Assembly (NCBI RefSeq): GCF_001613445.1
Contig: NZ_BDCJ01000022.1
Coordinates: 62,001 to 126,000 of the forward strand
Direction: 5' to 3'
DNA: 64,000 nucleotides
Source: Nocardia grenadensis NBRC 108939
GTDB taxonomy: Bacteria > Actinomycetota > Actinomycetes > Mycobacteriales > Mycobacteriaceae
Shown: positions 24,926 through 32,851 of the stretch, piece after piece
Layout: each line of letters starts with the position of its first letter
Position numbering within the stretch: the first letter of the stretch is position 1
Position numbers and translations under genes: made by a program
The notes under the pieces: generated by a model
Databases searched by the model: none
What the model saw: the letters and a program-made list of their open reading frames with translations, nothing else
Told to the model about the DNA's origin: nothing

Positions 24926-26071
24926 TCAGGACAGCTTCAGGCTGCGCCCGATGATCTCCTTCATGATCTCGGTGGTGCCACCGTAGATCGTCTGCACCCG
25001 CGCATCGAGGTAGGCCTGGGCGATCGGGTATTCGCGCATATAGCCGTAGCCGCCGTGCAACTGCAGGCAGCGGTCGATCAGGTCGACCTGCTCCTCGGTG
25101 CTCCACCATTTGGCCATGGCGGCATCCTCGGCCGAGAGGGTGCCCGCATTGAGCTCGGTGATGCAGCGGTCGACCAGCACCCGCACGGCCGTGGTCTTGG
25201 TGGCCAGTTCGGCGAGCACGAACCGGGTGTTCTGGAGGGCGCCGATCGGCTTACCGAAGGCCTTGCGGTCGCGGACGTACTGGCAGGTGTAGTCCAGGCA
25301 GGACTCCATCGCCGCAGCCGCCATGACCGCGATCGACAGCCGCTCCTGCGGGAGGTTCTGCATCAGGTGGATGAAGCCCTTGCCTTCCTCACCGAGCAGG
25401 TTGGCCGCGGGGACCCGGACATCGGTGAAACTGAGTTCAGCGGTGTCCTGTGCTTTCAGGCCCAGTTTGTCCAGGTTGCGGCCCCGTTCGAAGCCCGGCA
25501 TCCCACGTTCCACCACCAGCAGGCTGAAGCCCATGGCACCGGCGGAGGGGTCGGTCTGGGCGACGACGAGGACGATATCGGAGTTGATGCCGTTGGTGAT
25601 GAAAGTCTTGGCACCGTTGAGGACCCAATCGTCACCGTCGCGGACCGCGCGGGTTTTGATGCCCTGCAGGTCCGAACCGGTGCCGGGCTCGGTCATGGCG
25701 ATGGCGGTGATGAGCTCGCCGGAACAGAACTTCGGCAGCCAGCGCTGTTTCTGCTCCACGTTGGCCAGTTCCAGCAGGTAGGGCGCGATGACATCGTTGT
25801 GCAGGCTGAAGCCGAGGCCGGAGTACTGTCCGCGTACGGATTCCTCCGTGATGATGGAGTTGTAGCGGAAATCCTGCACACCACCGCCGCCGTACTCCTC
25901 CGGCATAGCCATACCCAGAAAGCCCTGTTTACCGGCCTCGAGCCAGACCGACCGGTCCACGACGCCCTGTTCCGCCCACTGGTCGTGGAACGGCGCCACA
26001 TGCATCTCGAGAAACTTGCGGTACGACTCCCGGAACAGCTCGTGCTCGGGCTCGAACAGTGTGCGCTCCAC
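24926..26071 (-). CDS. Acyl-CoA dehydrogenase (FadE20-like)
   Basis: This 381-residue FAD enzyme catalyses alpha,beta-desaturation of acyl-CoA in beta-oxidation. The flavin-binding AMTEPGTGSDLQG is near residue 128, followed by NGAKTFITNG. The C-terminal half has the conserved RKAFGKPIG, LQLHGGYGYMREYPI and IYGGTTEIMKEIIGRSL. A Glu in the QERLSIAVMAAAAMES region corresponds to the long-chain/isovaleryl-type catalytic site. In M. tuberculosis fadE20 (Rv2724c) lies next to hflX in the same way; here a lysophospholipid acyltransferase intervenes. The GTG start follows a strong AGGAGG. A candidate regulator site pair lies upstream (26083-26158). Confidence 0.92.
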   Translation of the reverse strand: MERTLFEPEHELFRESYRKFLEMHVAPFHDQWAEQGVVDRSVWLEAGKQGFLGMAMPEEYGGGGVQDFRYNSIITEESVRGQYSGLGFSLHNDVIAPYLLELANVEQKQRWLPKFCSGELITAIAMTEPGTGSDLQGIKTRAVRDGDDWVLNGAKTFITNGINSDIVLVVAQTDPSAGAMGFSLLVVERGMPGFERGRNLDKLGLKAQDTAELSFTDVRVPAANLLGEEGKGFIHLMQNLPQERLSIAVMAAAAMESCLDYTCQYVRDRKAFGKPIGALQNTRFVLAELATKTTAVRVLVDRCITELNAGTLSAEDAAMAKWWSTEEQVDLIDRCLQLHGGYGYMREYPIAQAYLDARVQTIYGGTTEIMKEIIGRSLKLS

Positions 26072-26082
26072 ACCAACCTCCT

Positions 26083-26158
26083 AGTGAACACTCCGGACGG
26101 GACCGCGCCGGCCCGTCACTGTGATCCACCGTACCCGGAATGCGAATCATTGTTCACT
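26083..26158. promoter_or_regulatory. Spaced inverted octamers upstream of the acyl-CoA dehydrogenase
   Basis: AGTGAACA (26083-26090) and its exact complement TGTTCACT (26151-26158) bracket the 60-bp promoter region. Such half-sites are common for TetR-type lipid regulators, but the wide spacing makes this tentative. Confidence 0.25.
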
Positions 26159-26240
26159 TCACGGCCCGAATTACCTGGTGCTCCCCTCCCGCGCGGGACA
26201 GTCGCACCGCCTTCTCATTCACCGGCGGGACCGGCCCGCG

Positions 26241-27143
26241 TCAGACGGGCAGCAGTTCGCGCAACCGTCCGCCGAGCGTGCGGCCGCGATCGACGGCCTG
26301 ATGGCCGAGCAGGAAGAGCAGTTCCTCCCGCACCGCCTTCTGCACCACCCGCGAGAGTTGTTCCGCGGCCTCGTCGATATCGCCGGTATCGCGCCACGGC
26401 CCGGTATCGATGGGCGTCCCGGCGGTGAAATAGAACCGTTCGGGACGCGGAATAGGCGTGATACCGATACCGCGCACCAGCGGCGGAGTGAGCTCGGCGT
26501 GGATACCGAGCGATTCGACCAGCAGTCGCAGCGGTCGCAGCAACCGGTCGTCCTTGTCGGCGATGATGTCGTAGGCATCGTCGATCCCGATCATCGCCAC
26601 CGGCACGATCGGCGCACCGCATTCGATGGCCATCCGCGCGAAGCCGGTGCGGCCCTCCCACCGCAGCGCGTACTTCTCCCCCTTGCGGCGGATCGCCTCC
26701 CGGCCCCCACCGGGAAAGACGAGAACGACTTCGCCCCGGTCGAGTAGTGTCCGGCAGTTGTCCCGGGTCCCGCGCACCGATCCGTAGTAATGCAGTAGAT
26801 GCCGTACACCCGGTACGGAGATGAGCAGATTCTCGGCGAGACCGCGGATCAACCGGCCGCGCGTCCGCAGCACTTCCGGTAGCAGCAGCGGCGCGTCGAT
26901 CAAGCCGAGCAGGTTGTGATTGGCGACCAGTAGCACCGGACCTTCGGCGGGGATGTTGTCCAAGCCGAAGAAACGGGGACTGCTCCAGACCCGGAGCGGC
27001 GCCAAGGCCGCCTCCAGAACCCGGAGGTCGATCGCACTCGGATCGACCGAAGCCGGCGCGCCGTCACTGAGCCCGGTCCGGTCCATCAGCGCCCTGCGCT
27101 GTCGGTCGTCGCCGCCGAACGCGGTGCGGCCAATCTGTGACAT
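26241..27143 (-). CDS. Lysophospholipid acyltransferase family protein (MGAT/TMEM68-like)
   Basis: The protein has 300 residues. An acyltransferase block I with His is in VANHNLLGLIDAP (near residue 75), and a downstream block FPGGGREAIRRKGEKY (near 145) matches the FPGG-x-RE signature of monoacylglycerol-acyltransferase-like LPLATs. Block IV-like APIVPVAMIGI follows. It probably moves an acyl chain from acyl-CoA to a glycerolipid at the membrane; the acceptor is unknown. AGGAGG fixes the ATG at 27143. It lies downstream of hflX in the same direction with a 123-bp gap, so cotranscription is uncertain. Confidence 0.85.
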   Translation of the reverse strand: MSQIGRTAFGGDDRQRRALMDRTGLSDGAPASVDPSAIDLRVLEAALAPLRVWSSPRFFGLDNIPAEGPVLLVANHNLLGLIDAPLLLPEVLRTRGRLIRGLAENLLISVPGVRHLLHYYGSVRGTRDNCRTLLDRGEVVLVFPGGGREAIRRKGEKYALRWEGRTGFARMAIECGAPIVPVAMIGIDDAYDIIADKDDRLLRPLRLLVESLGIHAELTPPLVRGIGITPIPRPERFYFTAGTPIDTGPWRDTGDIDEAAEQLSRVVQKAVREELLFLLGHQAVDRGRTLGGRLRELLPV

Positions 27144-27266
27144 AAAACCCTCCTGAGGTCGACTCATACCGATTGTGAATCGACATGGGTCGATATCCCA
27201 CAGGGTTATGCAATGTCCCACATTTTCTGGACCTAGATCAGCCCGGGCTGGGTGTGTGCGAATCCG

Positions 27267-28820
27267 TCAGGCCGGTGCGGCGCCTGCGTTGGCATAACCG
27301 GACAGCGCTGCCGCCAGCGCATTCGGTACGCGCGCCTGGACCCGGGTGCCGTTCTCGGTGTGCTCGGATCGCGAAATCCGGCCGTCGGCATGGATTCTGG
27401 CGAGTAAATCGCCGCGAGTATACGGAAGAAGTACGCTCACTTCCACATCCAGCCCGCCGAGAACTTCGTCAAGCCTGGTACGCAACCGGTCGATACCGAG
27501 ATCCTTGTGCACGGAGACGAACTCGGCCCCGGGCAGCATCCCGCGCAGCCGGGTCAGTTCCACCGGATCGACTTCGTCGATCTTGTTCACCACCAGCAGT
27601 TCCGGCGGCGCGGGCTGTCCGGATTCCCGGATCACCTCGGTAACGACCTCCCGGACCGCCTTGATCTGCTCGGCGGGCAGCGCGTCGGAACCGTCCACCA
27701 CGTGCAGCAGCAGATCCGCGCCGGTGACCTCTTCCAGAGTGGAGCGGAATGCCTCGACGAGCTGGGTGGGCAGGTGGCGGACGAAACCGACGGTATCGGT
27801 GAACACCACCTCACGGCCGTCCTCCAGCTCGGCGCGGCGGGTGGTCGGGTCGAGGGTTGCGAACAGCGCGTCCTGCACCAGGACGCCCGAGCCGGTGAGC
27901 GCGTTCATCAGGCTCGATTTACCGGCATTGGTGTAACCCACGATGGCCACCGACGGCACGCCACTGGAGGTGCGCCGCGCGCGCTTGGTGTCGCGGGCGG
28001 TCTTCATCTCTCGGATCTCGCGCCGCAGTTTGGCCATCCGCTCCCGGATCCGCCGCCGATCGGTTTCGATCTTGGTCTCGCCGGGGCCGCGCAGGCCCAC
28101 CCCACCATTGCTACCGGCCCGGCCGCCTGCCTGCCGCGACATGGATTCACCCCAGCCGCGCAGCCGGGGCAGCATGTACTCCATCTGGGCCAGCGCGACC
28201 TGCGCCTTACCTTCGCGGGAGGTGGCGTGCTGGGCGAAGATGTCCAGGATCAGCGCGGTCCGGTCGACCACCTTGACCTTGACGACCTTCTCCAACGCGG
28301 TCAGCTGTGCCGGGGTGAGCTCACCGTCGCAGATCACGGTGTCCGCGCCGGTGGCCAACACCACCGCGCGCAGCTCCTCGGCCTTACCCGACCCGATATA
28401 GGTCGCGGGATCGGGCCGGTCGCGCCGCTGGATCAGGGCTTCGAGCACTTCGGATCCGGCGGTTTCAGCGAGCCGGGCCAGTTCGGCCATACTCGCCTCG
28501 GCCCGCGCCACGCTGCCCTCGGTCCACACCCCGACCAGCACGACACGCTCCAGTCGCAGCTGCCGGTACTCGACCTCGGTGATATCGGTGAGCTCGGTGG
28601 ACAGACCCGCGATACGGCGGAGCGCGCTCCGCTCGTCCAGCTGGAGTTCGCCGGTGGTCGGATCGGCGGACCAATTACCACGCCGGGTACTCGGCGTGGC
28701 TCCGCTGGCATCGGGCGCACCCGAGTCGATATCGTCGACGGTGGCGACCGAATCCGTCTCCTGCGCGTCGAACGATTCAGGGGACCCGTTCACGGTCCCG
28801 GAAATGTCAGAATTTCTCAT
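27267..28820 (-). CDS. hflX: GTPase HflX
   Basis: The protein has 517 residues. An acidic, poorly conserved N-terminal tail of about 65 residues is followed by the HflX N-domain (LVGVWTEG, DPATYIGSGKAEEL) and the glycine-rich linker region (GRAGSNGGVGLRGPGETKIE). The GTPase domain has the P-loop GYTNAGKSSL, G2 with TLDPTTR, G3 DTVGFV and G4 NKID. HflX binds the 50S subunit and splits stalled ribosomes, for example after heat or macrolide exposure. In the mycobacterial order it sits between fadE20 and dapF, as here. The start is chosen at the Met of MRNSDIS. Confidence 0.96.
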   Translation of the reverse strand: MRNSDISGTVNGSPESFDAQETDSVATVDDIDSGAPDASGATPSTRRGNWSADPTTGELQLDERSALRRIAGLSTELTDITEVEYRQLRLERVVLVGVWTEGSVARAEASMAELARLAETAGSEVLEALIQRRDRPDPATYIGSGKAEELRAVVLATGADTVICDGELTPAQLTALEKVVKVKVVDRTALILDIFAQHATSREGKAQVALAQMEYMLPRLRGWGESMSRQAGGRAGSNGGVGLRGPGETKIETDRRRIRERMAKLRREIREMKTARDTKRARRTSSGVPSVAIVGYTNAGKSSLMNALTGSGVLVQDALFATLDPTTRRAELEDGREVVFTDTVGFVRHLPTQLVEAFRSTLEEVTGADLLLHVVDGSDALPAEQIKAVREVVTEVIRESGQPAPPELLVVNKIDEVDPVELTRLRGMLPGAEFVSVHKDLGIDRLRTRLDEVLGGLDVEVSVLLPYTRGDLLARIHADGRISRSEHTENGTRVQARVPNALAAALSGYANAGAAPA

Positions 28821-28881
28821 ACACCATCCATGCTGCCACTGATGCGCTGGTCGGCGCACATGATTTTCCGTCCGGACGCGG

Positions 28882-29856
28882 CTACAGCGCCTCCCACCAC
28901 TGCGCGGCGAGCCGGCCCGTCGCGAGCAGTTCGGAGGGGCCGCGCAGCCACGCCGCGCCCGCGCTCAGCCCGACGCGAACCTGCCCGCCCGGAATCCGGA
29001 CGCCGACCTCGCCGGTCCCGTCCGCGAGATCGAATCCGTCGGCCGCCAGGGCCGCGGCGGCTGCGGCGACGGTCCCGGTACCGCAGGAGCGGGTCTCGCC
29101 GACACCGCGTTCATAGACCCGCATATCGACCGTGCCGTCGGCATCGAGTCCGGTCAGGATCTCGATATTCACGCCCCGCGGGAACATATCGGGGTCGTAT
29201 CCGGGAGGCGCCGTGAGATCCAGTTCGGCCAGCGCACCGGGCGACAGATCCGCGACACACGCCAGATGCGGATTGCCGACATCGATCCCCAGGCCGGGAT
29301 GGCCCCATCCGGCCACCGTGGCGGTCGAAGCACCGAGCACCCGCACCGGACCCATCTGCACGGTAACCTCGCCGACGACCGCACCGGCCGAATGCACCAC
29401 GACCGGACGCGCCCCGGCCCGGCTGCCCACTACGAACTCCGGCCCCTCGGCCAGACCGCGGGACACGAGATAGTGCGCGAAGACCCGAACCCCGTTCCCG
29501 CACATCTCCGCGATCGAACCGTCGGCGTTGCGGTAATCCATGAACCAATCGCCCGGGCCCACATCCTCGGGGTACTCGTCGAGTACCCCCGCGGTGAGTA
29601 GTTCGCCCGCCCGGGCGACGCGCAGCACACCGTCGGCGCCGAGCCCGCGGCGCCGGTCGCACAAGGCCGCCACCCGGGACACGGTCAGGTCCAGCCGGAC
29701 CTCCGGGTCGGGCAGCACCACGAAATCGTTCTGGGTGCCGTGGCCCTTGGTGAATTCCACGTCCTTGTCGTTCCCGCTCCGGGACACGTCGCGGCTCTCC
29801 TGCACGTCGGGACTGTTCTGCACGTCGGTTCGGTTCTCCTCGTCCGCTGTTCTCAC
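28882..29856 (-). CDS. dapF: Diaminopimelate epimerase
   Basis: The enzyme converts LL- to meso-diaminopimelate for peptidoglycan and lysine. It has two mirror-image halves with catalytic Cys119 (AEMCGNGVR) and Cys258 (TRSCGTGTV). The first conserved block FTKGHGTQNDFV begins only at residue 35. The 34 residues before it are unusual: they hold three hexapeptide repeats (see 29773-29826). The GTG at 29856 is supported by a GTGA overlap with the upstream methyltransferase stop. A second GTG at 29760, just before the conserved block, would give a standard 292-residue enzyme and may also be used. The gene is last in a coupled run with miaA and the TrmH-like gene. Confidence 0.94.
   Translation of the reverse strand: MRTADEENRTDVQNSPDVQESRDVSRSGNDKDVEFTKGHGTQNDFVVLPDPEVRLDLTVSRVAALCDRRRGLGADGVLRVARAGELLTAGVLDEYPEDVGPGDWFMDYRNADGSIAEMCGNGVRVFAHYLVSRGLAEGPEFVVGSRAGARPVVVHSAGAVVGEVTVQMGPVRVLGASTATVAGWGHPGLGIDVGNPHLACVADLSPGALAELDLTAPPGYDPDMFPRGVNIEILTGLDADGTVDMRVYERGVGETRSCGTGTVAAAAAALAADGFDLADGTGEVGVRIPGGQVRVGLSAGAAWLRGPSELLATGRLAAQWWEAL
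29773..29826 (-). repeat. Three 18-bp tandem repeats encoding DVQ-type hexapeptides at the DapF N-terminus
   Basis: The coding strand reads three consecutive 18-base units, the first GACGTGCAGAACAGTCCC. They encode DVQNSP, DVQESR and DVSRSG. Each carries an in-frame GTG in the same place. The tract lies outside the conserved enzyme fold. Confidence 0.7.
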
Positions 29857-30686
29857 CGGGCAAACGTCCGGCGCTGCCGGGAAATTTCGTACAGCGCCAC
29901 AGCCGCGGCCGACGGCGCTCCGAGCGAACTCGCACTGCCGCCCATCGGAATGGTGACCGTCCGGTCGCAGGCCGCCAGCCAGGCGGCGCTCATACCACTG
30001 GTCTCGTTGCCGACGACCAGAATCGTGGCGTCGATCAGATCCTCGTCGAAGACGGCGCGCTCACCGTTCTCGTCGGTCCCCACGATCCGGGTGGGCACAC
30101 CGCGCGCCATCTGCCGGTTCCGGAACTCCAGGACCTCCGCGGGCCCGGGCACCCGGAAGACCGGGACCGAGAACAGCGATCCGGTGGAGGCCCGGACGCA
30201 GCGCGGGTCGTACTGGTCGGCACCGTGCCCGGCGACCACCACCGCCGACGCGCCGAACGCGTCGGCGGACCTGATCACGGTGCCCAGGTTCCCGGGCGAA
30301 TTCGGCCGGTCGAAGACGACGACCACCGGCGCCTCCCCGGGCTCGCCGAGTTCGCAATCGGTCAGGTCGCCCCCGGCGTACTCCGCCACCGCCACCAGTT
30401 CGGGCGGTCCCGCCGTCTTCTCCCCCAGGTCGGCCATCAGCTCGGGCGCCAGCCCGACCGCGGGCACCGCACTCGACTCCAGGATGTCGCGCGCCCACGC
30501 GGACAGCCCCGGATCACCCAGGCGGTACAGCAAGGTTTCCAGCGGCCAGTCGTGTGCGAGCGCCTGGGTGATCGGCCGGACCCCGTGCACCAGGAAGCGG
30601 CTGTCCCGGTGCCGTTTGGCGCGATTGTCCAAATAGGCCGTCCACACCTGGACAGTGGCATTGCGGCGATGGATCTGCCGGGTCAC
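29853..30686 (-). CDS. TrmH/SpoU-family RNA 2'-O-methyltransferase
   Basis: The protein has 277 residues. An N-terminal substrate-binding part (HRDSRFLVHGVRPI) precedes the knotted SPOUT domain. Motif 1 is DRPNSPGNLGTVIRSADAF (Asn and Arg near 128-139), motif 2 is LVVGNETSGMS, and motif 3 is IPMGGSASSLGAPSAAAV. These form the AdoMet pocket of SpoU enzymes that methylate ribose in tRNA or rRNA. The exact site is unknown. Motif 3 has LGAPSA where many members have LNVSxA. The GTG start overlaps the miaA stop by 4 bases (GTGA), and its own stop overlaps dapF in the same way. Confidence 0.88.
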   Translation of the reverse strand: MTRQIHRRNATVQVWTAYLDNRAKRHRDSRFLVHGVRPITQALAHDWPLETLLYRLGDPGLSAWARDILESSAVPAVGLAPELMADLGEKTAGPPELVAVAEYAGGDLTDCELGEPGEAPVVVVFDRPNSPGNLGTVIRSADAFGASAVVVAGHGADQYDPRCVRASTGSLFSVPVFRVPGPAEVLEFRNRQMARGVPTRIVGTDENGERAVFDEDLIDATILVVGNETSGMSAAWLAACDRTVTIPMGGSASSLGAPSAAAVALYEISRQRRTFAR

Positions 30687-31666
30687 GAGCGGGTTCGCTC
30701 CTCGGGTAGGCGATCGGATGCCCGCGGACCGGGCGCCGGTGGATGGGATACCGCAGAGTCTGCCAGCAGGGCGAGGGCGGTCGCGGTCGAGCCCGGGGCA
30801 GCGCCGTCCAACCAGCGCACCCGGCGATCACGCCGGAACCAGGACCGCTGCCGCCGGACGTAGCGGCGGGTCCCGATGAAGGTGCGCTCGCGCGCCTGGG
30901 CCTCGTCGTACTCGCCGTCGAAACAGGCCAGCACCTGAGCGTAGCCGATGGCCCGGCGCGCGGTCTGCCCTTCGCGCAGCCCGCGGTCGAGCAGCCCGCG
31001 CACCTCATCCATCAGGCCCTGCTCGAACATCGCGGCGGTACGCCGGACGATCCGCTCGTCCAGTTCGGCCGTCTCCCGGTCCACCCCGAGAATGCGGGTG
31101 CCCCAGCGCGGCGCACCGATCACCGGCGCGGAGGCCGCGAACGGCCGTCCGGTGATCTCGACTACCTCCAGCGCGCGCACCATCCGCCGGCCGTCGGTGG
31201 GCAGGATGGTGGCGGCGGCGGCCGGGTCGGCCCGGCGCAGGGCTTCGTGCACGGCGGCCACCCCCTGCGCGGCCAGCACCGCTTCCCATTTCGCCCGGAC
31301 CGCGGGATCGGTGGCCGGGAACTCCCACCGGTCGAGCAGTGCCTGGACGTACATCATCGAACCGCCCACCACCACGGGCACCCGGCCGCGGGCCATGATC
31401 GCCTCGATATCGGCGGATGCGGCGGCCTGGTACGCCGCGACGGTCGCCGTGTCGGTGACGTCGAGGACATCCAGTTGATGGTGCGGGATTCCGCGCCGCT
31501 GGTCCGGGGGCAGTTTCGCGGTCCCGATATCCATACCTCGGTACAGCTGCATCGCATCGATATTGACGATCTCACCACCGAGCTGTTCGGCCAGGTCGAG
31601 AGCAAGATCGGATTTACCGGTCGCGGTCGGTCCGACCACCGCGACCGGGCGTGGGCCCCCGCTCAC
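30683..31666 (-). CDS. miaA: tRNA dimethylallyltransferase
   Basis: The enzyme has 327 residues and transfers dimethylallyl from DMAPP to A37 of tRNAs reading UNN codons. The P-loop is GPTATGKSDLAL at about residues 10-20. The DxxQxY-type motif IDAMQLYRGMDIGTAKL and the GGSMMYVQALLD block match MiaA, and the C-terminal TRRYVRRQRSWFRRD contacts tRNA. Its product i6A37 is the substrate of MiaB, encoded about 3 kb away. The GTG at 31666 is set by the 4-base GTGA overlap with the preceding LigB-like gene. Low-complexity Pro-rich residues form the C-terminal tail. Confidence 0.96.
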   Translation of the reverse strand: MSGGPRPVAVVGPTATGKSDLALDLAEQLGGEIVNIDAMQLYRGMDIGTAKLPPDQRRGIPHHQLDVLDVTDTATVAAYQAAASADIEAIMARGRVPVVVGGSMMYVQALLDRWEFPATDPAVRAKWEAVLAAQGVAAVHEALRRADPAAAATILPTDGRRMVRALEVVEITGRPFAASAPVIGAPRWGTRILGVDRETAELDERIVRRTAAMFEQGLMDEVRGLLDRGLREGQTARRAIGYAQVLACFDGEYDEAQARERTFIGTRRYVRRQRSWFRRDRRVRWLDGAAPGSTATALALLADSAVSHPPAPGPRASDRLPEERTRS

Positions 31667-32463
31667 CGGGCCACGGCGGCCGGCCGCCACAGACCGGCGA
31701 ACCAGCCGACACCGAAGGGTGCGCCCCGATACCGCTCGGTCACCAGCGGGGGTGCGGTGTCGACGGCGAAGAGCCCGGCGAGGGCTTGGTAGGCGGCGCG
31801 GCCGGACATCATCAGGTCGGCGCACAGGGCAGGGTCGAGGGCGAGCAGGGCCTCCGTATCGCCCGTCCCGGCCGCCCGGTCGAGCACATCCTGTACCGGT
31901 GCCGCCCGCGGATCGAAATATCCGGGAGCGGCGGTGGACAGGGTCGCGGCACCGTCGGCGACCACCAGCACCCCCTGTGCTTCGTCCTCGGCGTCGAGTT
32001 CGGCGCGCAACTTCGCACCGAACTCGACGCATTTGCGCGCCGGAGTGTCGGCGGCGAGCATCTGCGCCCGCGCCGGCACATGCGGAGCCACCGCCCCGCG
32101 CAACCAGCCGGCGACGAGGACCGCCAGCGGCAGGTCCGGGGCCGGGGCCCCGGAGGTGCCCGCGCCCGGTCCGCCCAGACTCACCCGCACATCCACGCCG
32201 AAGCCGCGGAAGGTACCCGCCGTATCGGCGCCGTAGCTCTGCTCGCCGGGCCCGACGCCGAGCACCGTCCAGTGCGGTGTCGCCTCCGCCAGGGCCGCCC
32301 CCGCCGCGAGCACGGCCGCGCGGAGATCGTTCACCGCTGCCTCCGGGGGCCGCGTCCCGTCCCGCGCACCGGTGGGGCCGGAACCCATACCGGCCGGCGC
32401 GCCGCCGCACAACTCGGGGACGAGAACGGGCGGCGAGGGGATCAGAGCCGCTAGACAGAACAC
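31663..32463 (-). CDS. LigB-like class III extradiol dioxygenase-fold protein (Rv2728c type)
   Basis: The protein has 266 residues. It begins VFCLAALIPSPPVLVPEL, a pattern of the LigB/MEMO superfamily in which metal ligands lie after the first strand. However, the early His pair of true dioxygenases is not seen, so catalytic activity is doubtful. The remainder contains GYFDPRAAPVQD and WFAGLWRP. The M. tuberculosis gene in the same place is Rv2728c, a conserved hypothetical. The GTG start is the only one before the conserved first strand. Its stop overlaps the miaA start (GTGA), so it leads the LigB-like/miaA/TrmH-like/dapF run. Confidence 0.75.
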   Translation of the reverse strand: MFCLAALIPSPPVLVPELCGGAPAGMGSGPTGARDGTRPPEAAVNDLRAAVLAAGAALAEATPHWTVLGVGPGEQSYGADTAGTFRGFGVDVRVSLGGPGAGTSGAPAPDLPLAVLVAGWLRGAVAPHVPARAQMLAADTPARKCVEFGAKLRAELDAEDEAQGVLVVADGAATLSTAAPGYFDPRAAPVQDVLDRAAGTGDTEALLALDPALCADLMMSGRAAYQALAGLFAVDTAPPLVTERYRGAPFGVGWFAGLWRPAAVAR

Positions 32464-32594
32464 GCCGTCAACCGTAGCCCGTACCCGCCGACCAGGGACG
32501 CGGCCGGTTCTCCGGCATCGCCGCGCCCCGCGCACGGTACGAGTGTCTCTCCCGGAAACCGCGTGGCAATTGCTAGGGTGCGAAGTATCCGGAC

Positions 32595-32625
32595 CAGGTC
32601 CGACAGGTCCGGATCTGCAGGTCCG
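32595..32625. repeat. Three CAGGTCCG octamers in the divergent LigB-like/DUF349 region
   Basis: CAGGTCCG occurs at 32595-32602, 32604-32611 and 32618-32625 (spacings 9 and 14). It is 132-162 bp upstream of the LigB-like gene start and near GGACCAGGTCC, itself a palindrome. A regulator-binding cluster is possible. Confidence 0.4.
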
Positions 32626-32750
32626 GCTAGTCGCCGCCGCTGTCGGCGGTGTGGTTTCCGGAGGTGCGGCCGAGTTGAATGGTGGAACGTGCGGCCGCAC
32701 GGGCAACGCACGCACGAGACGTCTACCCCGCCACGGCCGAGACGGGCGGA

Positions 32751-32807
32751 CGTAGCCAGAATGAGCAGGCGTAGCCAGAATGAGCAGAGCATAGCCAGAA
32801 TGTGCAG
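32751..32807. repeat. Three 18-bp direct repeats (iterons) before the DUF349 gene
   Basis: CGTAGCCAGAATGAGCAG is present identically at 32751-32768 and 32770-32787. A third copy with two changes (CATAGCCAGAATGTGCAG) lies at 32790-32807. A fourth, degraded trace may follow near 32809-32825. Periods of 19 and 20 bases place all copies on the same DNA face. The tract ends 44 bp before the DUF349 start and has lower GC than its surroundings. It is in no credible gene. Confidence 0.75.
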
Positions 32808-32851
32808 CGCGTAAACCAGGCAGCCGTGACGCGCGGCAGGGACGAGGAGCA

